From contig NC_065887.2 in the NCBI RefSeq assembly GCF_932274485.2, positions 37,405,201-37,469,200 of the forward strand: a DNA stretch of 64,000 bases, given 5' to 3'. Source of the stretch: Patella vulgata. Its lineage: Eukaryota > Mollusca > Gastropoda > Patellidae. Position numbers and translations under genes: made by a program. Under the pieces are notes generated by a model that was given only the letters and a program-made list of their open reading frames with translations, ran no database searches and was not told the origin of the DNA. Positions 60,201-64,000 of this stretch are shown one piece after another; the stretch's first letter is position 1, and every line of letters starts with the position of its first letter.

Positions 60201-62880
60201 CACGTTGGAAAATCCTGACGAACTTTCCCAGCCAATGCAGGGATCGAACACGCGACTTCCAGTCTAGCGAGCCACCGTCTTACCCACTTAGCCACCGTGG
60301 CTTCCCTTATTTAACATAATTTTATTTCTCTGCAGTAACTGTGTGCTGATGAAGAAGGGTAAATCTGCTGTGTGCTATGAGAAAATTATGCCCTAATTTC
60401 CATTTCCAACTGGCTAGATCTTTCGTGTGCTACCAATGTTATATATGGGACGATCACTGTGCCACCCCTTCTAAACCATGTGAGATTTGGCTGAGACGGT
60501 TGGAGGAATATATATATAGATATCATCTTGTATCAGGATAGAACATAGGAAACAAACCGTTGACAATCTACTACTACTTCTTCATATTAGTCAAAGTTGA
60601 GTAATGAAAATTTTACTTCTGACTTCCTTTGCGGGATCATTCAAAGTCAAACATGGTTCAAACATGCTAGACAATTAGATCATCAAATTATGTGACTTCC
60701 CGTTTTAATTTATTTCTACTAATTTTATTCAAACAGTTGAAGTTATATCTAGTCTCTTATTATTATCAGCTGAATAGGGTTAAAGTCTTTAATGATTATC
60801 ACTACCATCAAGTCATGAAAATCCTTCATAATATGTTATTAATAAGTCACAAAAATCTTTCATAAGTTTAATAAATTATAGAAATGTACTTACCCCTTCT
60901 AGGTAAGGTTCCGGTATAAATTGTCCCCCTTCCCCTATAGTAGGGGAATTAAAAGGACTACTATGGAAATGTTTATCGTGTGTCGGGATGTAACCAGGAG
61001 GCGGACTGGGTGAATGACGCGTCTAAAAAATAAAATGACATATATGTTTATGTACATAAACCAAAAGATTTCATAAAACAATTTCAAAATCTAATAAAAG
61101 TATCTTACAAACATCCTAAATAATTTGAACACTTAGCCATCTCCAAACCCCATTTTTTGTTTAAATAAAACTAAAAGACAGACACTACAAAACTTTCATA
61201 TCAACCTAGCTAAAAACAAATGAGGATGACGAGTATGTATGTATTTAAGTCAGAATATGTTCGTTTAAAGGTCACATGATTCATTCTTGTACTTCCTCAA
61301 TCACTTCCACTACACAAAACACAAAACCACTTCAAACACTACAATATAACTACAGACTCATGCTAGTTGTTCATTAATATAACATCTAATTTGAGATCCA
61401 AGTTCTTTCCGTATTTGAATATCATTAAACAATCTGATTAAAATACAGATCTATATTTCGTTTCATTTTTTATATACTTTCGATGGCCTCTACTACATGA
61501 AGATCTGGCTGGTTGTAGTGGAGGTCGCATCAGGGTTCATACGAGTGAGGACGTTTCTTGTGGATTTCGCATAGTTCTGTGCACAGCACGCCTAGAAATC
61601 ACAGTAACAGACCGTTTTATTGGCTAATCCCTCACATCAATCAGAACGCAGTGTTATATATAAAACTCTTCCAGATCTTAGCGCAGTAAAAACAAGTAAA
61701 ACGAAATTTTGAACTATAAAAAAAACAAAACGAAATAGGATCCGTGTTTCTAATCAGATTGATAATTAAATTCATGTCAATTTTTAATAAAGCAATAAAA
61801 TTGAACTTTTAAATTGTAAGTGACAGGAGTAAAACTGTGTCGATGTACGTCAAAAATAATAGCCATACTAATTATTTAATGTAAAATAATTAGTTGTTAA
61901 ATGTAGGATGAACTAGGGTAATATTCCAAATTTGTTCTCGGTTCATTTGAGTCAAGTTCTATTTAAAAGAAATACAAGACAATAAACAGAATCTCTCTTC
62001 ACACATGGTGATAATCTGATAATAATCAAAAACTTTTGTCAACCTTTAGACTATTTAAAACATAATGACACTTACTGCAACAGAACGAGATGAAGAATTT
62101 TCTGTAATGGCTGGTTGTGTTAAATAAAGACGAAGACTACTAGTATTTTCATTCTGATCAACCAGTTGTACAGCACTCTCTACATCCTTTTGGCAAGTTA
62201 AAGGTACATAAATCTGAAAAGACAGAGAGAACCATATTAAAAGAAATGTCACTGAGTGATGATTGACCTGCTTTCATTCTGTATTGTATGAGTACAAACA
62301 ATACAGTTTCTTTTGTTCATATCAATCAAGATTAATGAAGCCTGTTGAGCTCGCCTTCGTAAATGCTCACCGTCTAAACAGTGAGGAAAAAGGGTTTTAT
62401 TGTATACTCTTTCATGTTGCATTTTAAGAATCTTTAATTCATACTATGGATGTAAAATATATAGTTTTAGCATGCCTGTGCAGTTTATATACTATACTTG
62501 AGGCAAGTGAAATGTTACTGACCTACTCTTTATATTAACAATAACATTCTGATGAGTTAAGTGAGAGAAACTGATCAGATATTCATTTCACAAACAGAAA
62601 CTGTTATTCAACAAACAATAATTTCTTCCCAGTTATTCAAATCCAGATCCAAGTCATCATGCAAACAGAGTGGGATGACAAACTCAAAAACAAAATATTA
62701 AAGCTTTTTTCTTTTTTTTTTTAATAAGGGGCATTTTCGAAAACTTCTATTAAAGATTAAAATCTCTTACTCACCTCTCCATTACTTTGGGTATAAAAAA
62801 TATTGAGGTCAATTTGGTACATGTCTTTTATTTTTCTCCGCAGTTCATCAAAGTCTGCTGGACGACTTATAGAAATCGCT
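54296..62880 (-). CDS. MAP3K3-like: MAP3K2/MAP3K3-like (MEKK2/3) kinase, 5'-incomplete, 12 exons in window
   Basis: Cytoplasmic MAP kinase kinase kinase that phosphorylates MKKs, acting in the ERK5, JNK and p38 pathways. Exons in gene order: 62775-62880, 62076-62213, 60894-61022, 59049-59125, 58548-58621, 58255-58323, 57223-57453, 56586-56734, 56024-56149, 55496-55625, 55105-55279, 54296-54530. They join in phase to 545 aa plus TAG. The first two exons encode a PB1 domain ([38 protein letters not shown]), which in MEKK2/3 binds the MEK5 PB1. A Ser/Pro-rich linker follows ([24 protein letters not shown]). The kinase domain has [39 protein letters not shown] and [10 protein letters not shown], all catalytic motifs intact. 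The start codon and first PB1 residues are beyond the right edge. MEKK2 and MEKK3 cannot be separated here; invertebrates usually have one gene. Confidence 0.95.
54860..55072 (-). mobile_element. SINE family A copy
   Basis: GGGGAAACCAGGCTGGAAAA and the inverse head AGTGAGCCAAGG..CACTGAGCCACTGTGGC, with AAACCCGGGACC as inverse B box. It lies in the last MAP3K intron. Confidence 0.7.
57712..57832. repeat. ~22 bp tandem repeat, 5-6 copies
   Basis: CACAATATTATTATACAATTCT units in the MAP3K intron between the exons at 58255-58323 and 57223-57453. Confidence 0.85.
57897..58044. repeat. Small inverted repeat (foldback)
   Basis: ACACAATTTATATGGAAAAC and GTTTTCCATATAAACTGTGT face each other about 100 bp apart. 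Confidence 0.65.
58128..58222 (-). mobile_element. SINE family A head fragment
   Basis: ACAAGGGGAAACAAGTCTGG and CAGGACCTCC..TAGTGAACCA resemble the head half of other copies. Confidence 0.45.
59306..59617. repeat. ~150-160 bp direct duplication with a short inverted flank
   Basis: AATAGTAACATTTATTTGCT through GGGTGCAAAGGTTCACAA occurs twice, units starting at 59306 and 59456. The words TATTTGATGGCCACAGAGAT inside are inverted at 59287-59308. Confidence 0.85.
59942..60306 (-). mobile_element. SINE family A, full-length reference copy
   Basis: Read on the minus strand it opens with a tRNA-like head: GCCACGGTGGCTAAGTGGGT (A box) and GTGTTCGATCCCTGC (B box at 60241-60250). The body includes GGATCTTTTACGTGCACG read inversely. 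It ends GGACGTTAAACCCC plus ATTTC repeats, a typical SINE tail. Confidence 0.9.
61430..61761. mobile_element. 9 bp-TSD MITE (copy 5)
   Basis: CAATCTGATTAAAATACAGA ... TTCTAATCAGATTG, flanked by ATCATTAAA / ATAATTAAA (one mismatch). Confidence 0.9.
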
Positions 62881-63283
62881 CTAAAAGTAGAAAAAATAAT
62901 CAGTAAAAATGAGAATTTGTGACTGAAAACTGAATTTTGGTGTGAATACTACAAACTCTTTGAGCTGTATTTGTACAGTAATGGACTATGATGTTCCTGC
63001 AAATGTCTGTATAACATTTAAATTTGACCCTTGATCATTTAGGCTTCAACAGAGTTCATTTGTTAGTGACACCAAGAAATTATATGCACAGCAGCTATCT
63101 CATGTCTTGACTCGTGCATGACAGATGTAGAAGACACCAGCTATGAAGTGAAATAAACAACCACAATAGAATGTTGGTATCTGATGGATAAAGTATGATT
63201 TTATACTGGAACTAGTAAGGACAGAAAACTGATGGGTTTTTAACAGTTTACTTTTTTTTTGCACTGACCAGGCTAATGAAGAG

Positions 63284-63549
63284 AGAGAGAGAAATGGGGT
63301 TTAATGTCCACTCGACACAAACTAGGTCATTTCGGGACTAACACATGGTTCAATTTTATTTCAATAATTCACTTGCGCGTAGGTATCTTTAGCAGTGGGA
63401 GGAAACTGGAGGACCCGGAGAAAACACATGAGGTTGGACAGGCGACCCTACTCCTTGTCACGTACAACCGAGAATCGAAACAACGCCAGTTGACTCAATG
63501 ATAGATCTTACGATACAGTGTGCACGTGCTAACCATTAGGCTATCCAAC
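63284..63549 (-). mobile_element. SINE family B, near full-length copy
   Basis: On the minus strand the head is GGATAGCCTAATGGTTAGCA (A-box-like) with TTGTTTCGATTCTCGG (B-box-like). The core has GTTTTCTCCGGGTCCTCCAG, then CAAGTGAATTATTGAAATAA. The tail GGACATTAAACCCC is followed by ATTTCTCTCTC. The head resembles a tRNA-Ser/Leu type. Confidence 0.85.
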
Positions 63550-63610
63550 ACCCCCCCCCCCTCTAAGGAAGACAGGCATGATTGTGGACCATGATGCATT
63601 CGGCTAAGAT

Positions 63611-64000
63611 ATACTATTCAAAAAAAGTAGGGGATATTTGATTTTGGGGGCATAATACTAAAATATGCAAATGACTACGAAAAAAGTCACTATAGAACCT
63701 AACAGAAGAAACATTTCCAGTTACATGTGACGCCCAAACGCACCAATAGCTACCGCATGGAATGCAGGTGATGCTTGGGATCATCATGGGGGTCCAACCC
63801 AAGATTTGCACGACTCTGACTTTGAATGTTACAGTCATTGTGGCATTGAATTCCAGGGTGGAAACATCAGTTTAATTGTTTTAGTGACCAGAAAACAAAT
63901 TTTGATATGCGTCGGCTTACCCAAAATGAAAGGTTACGTGCCCTTGGCATGCTACAGATCGGCACAACACAGGCGGTTGTGGCGCGGACGATGAATGTTT
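63611..64000 (+). mobile_element. Tc1/mariner-type element, 5' part, cut by the window edge
   Basis: It begins ATACTATTCAAAAAAAGTAG plus GGGATATTT, the terminus of the 22146-22824 relic. Near 63899-63997 one frame encodes MRRLTQNERLRALGMLQIG followed by TTQAVVARTMNV, the N-terminal helix-turn-helix of an IS630/Tc1-type transposase. The remainder is beyond the window. Confidence 0.85.

Noticed and set aside
60235-60306. tRNA gene-like A and B boxes
   Set aside because: They are the head of a SINE with a downstream body and ATTTC tail; no clean tRNA cloverleaf is evident.

Overview
This 64 kb window is AT-rich nuclear DNA of an invertebrate animal. Short exons with GT..AG introns encode three conserved animal proteins and one methyltransferase, embedded in tRNA-derived SINEs, MITEs and minisatellites. 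Gene content and repeat style fit a lophotrochozoan, most likely a mollusc. That assignment is inference from remembered homologues, not a database result.

Layout. (1) 1-11425, + strand: the last eight coding exons of a GALNT11-like polypeptide GalNAc-transferase; its 5' part lies before the window. Its introns hold a TTAA-flanked MITE, a 2.7 kb inverted-repeat element, a 234 bp palindrome, an hAT-type element, and a SINE interrupted by a MITE and by a second small insertion. (2) 11426-14955: convergent intergenic spacer with a 768 bp GTCGAC-rich foldback element and SINEs. (3) 14956-39768, - strand: ULK4, apparently complete, 31 coding exons assembled in phase to 1283 aa, with a pseudokinase domain followed by helical repeats. 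(4) 41414-43658: a 2.2 kb cut-and-paste DNA transposon with 186 bp terminal inverted repeats and an integrase-like transposase carrying a C-terminal CXC zinc domain. It lies just upstream of the likely ULK4 5' end. (5) 43770-46095, + strand: a three-exon SAM-dependent methyltransferase of 244 aa. (6) 46096-54295: repeat-rich spacer. (7) 54296-62880, - strand: twelve coding exons of a MAP3K2/MAP3K3-like (MEKK2/3) kinase with PB1 and kinase domains; its first exon(s) lie beyond the right edge. (8) 63611-64000: the 5' end of a Tc1/mariner-like element cut by the window edge.

The main unusual signal is that several exon boundaries have been tandemly copied. At ULK4 exons 13, 19, 28 and 30 and at two GALNT exons, the intron minisatellite or duplication unit contains the real splice acceptor plus the first bases of the exon. 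At ULK4 exon 19 the donor is also copied, in a 27 bp array. Each case places several look-alike splice sites next to the true one.

The four genes belong to unrelated pathways (Golgi O-glycosylation, ciliary/ULK4 scaffolding, methyl transfer, MAPK signalling). I see no operon-like or cluster logic linking them.
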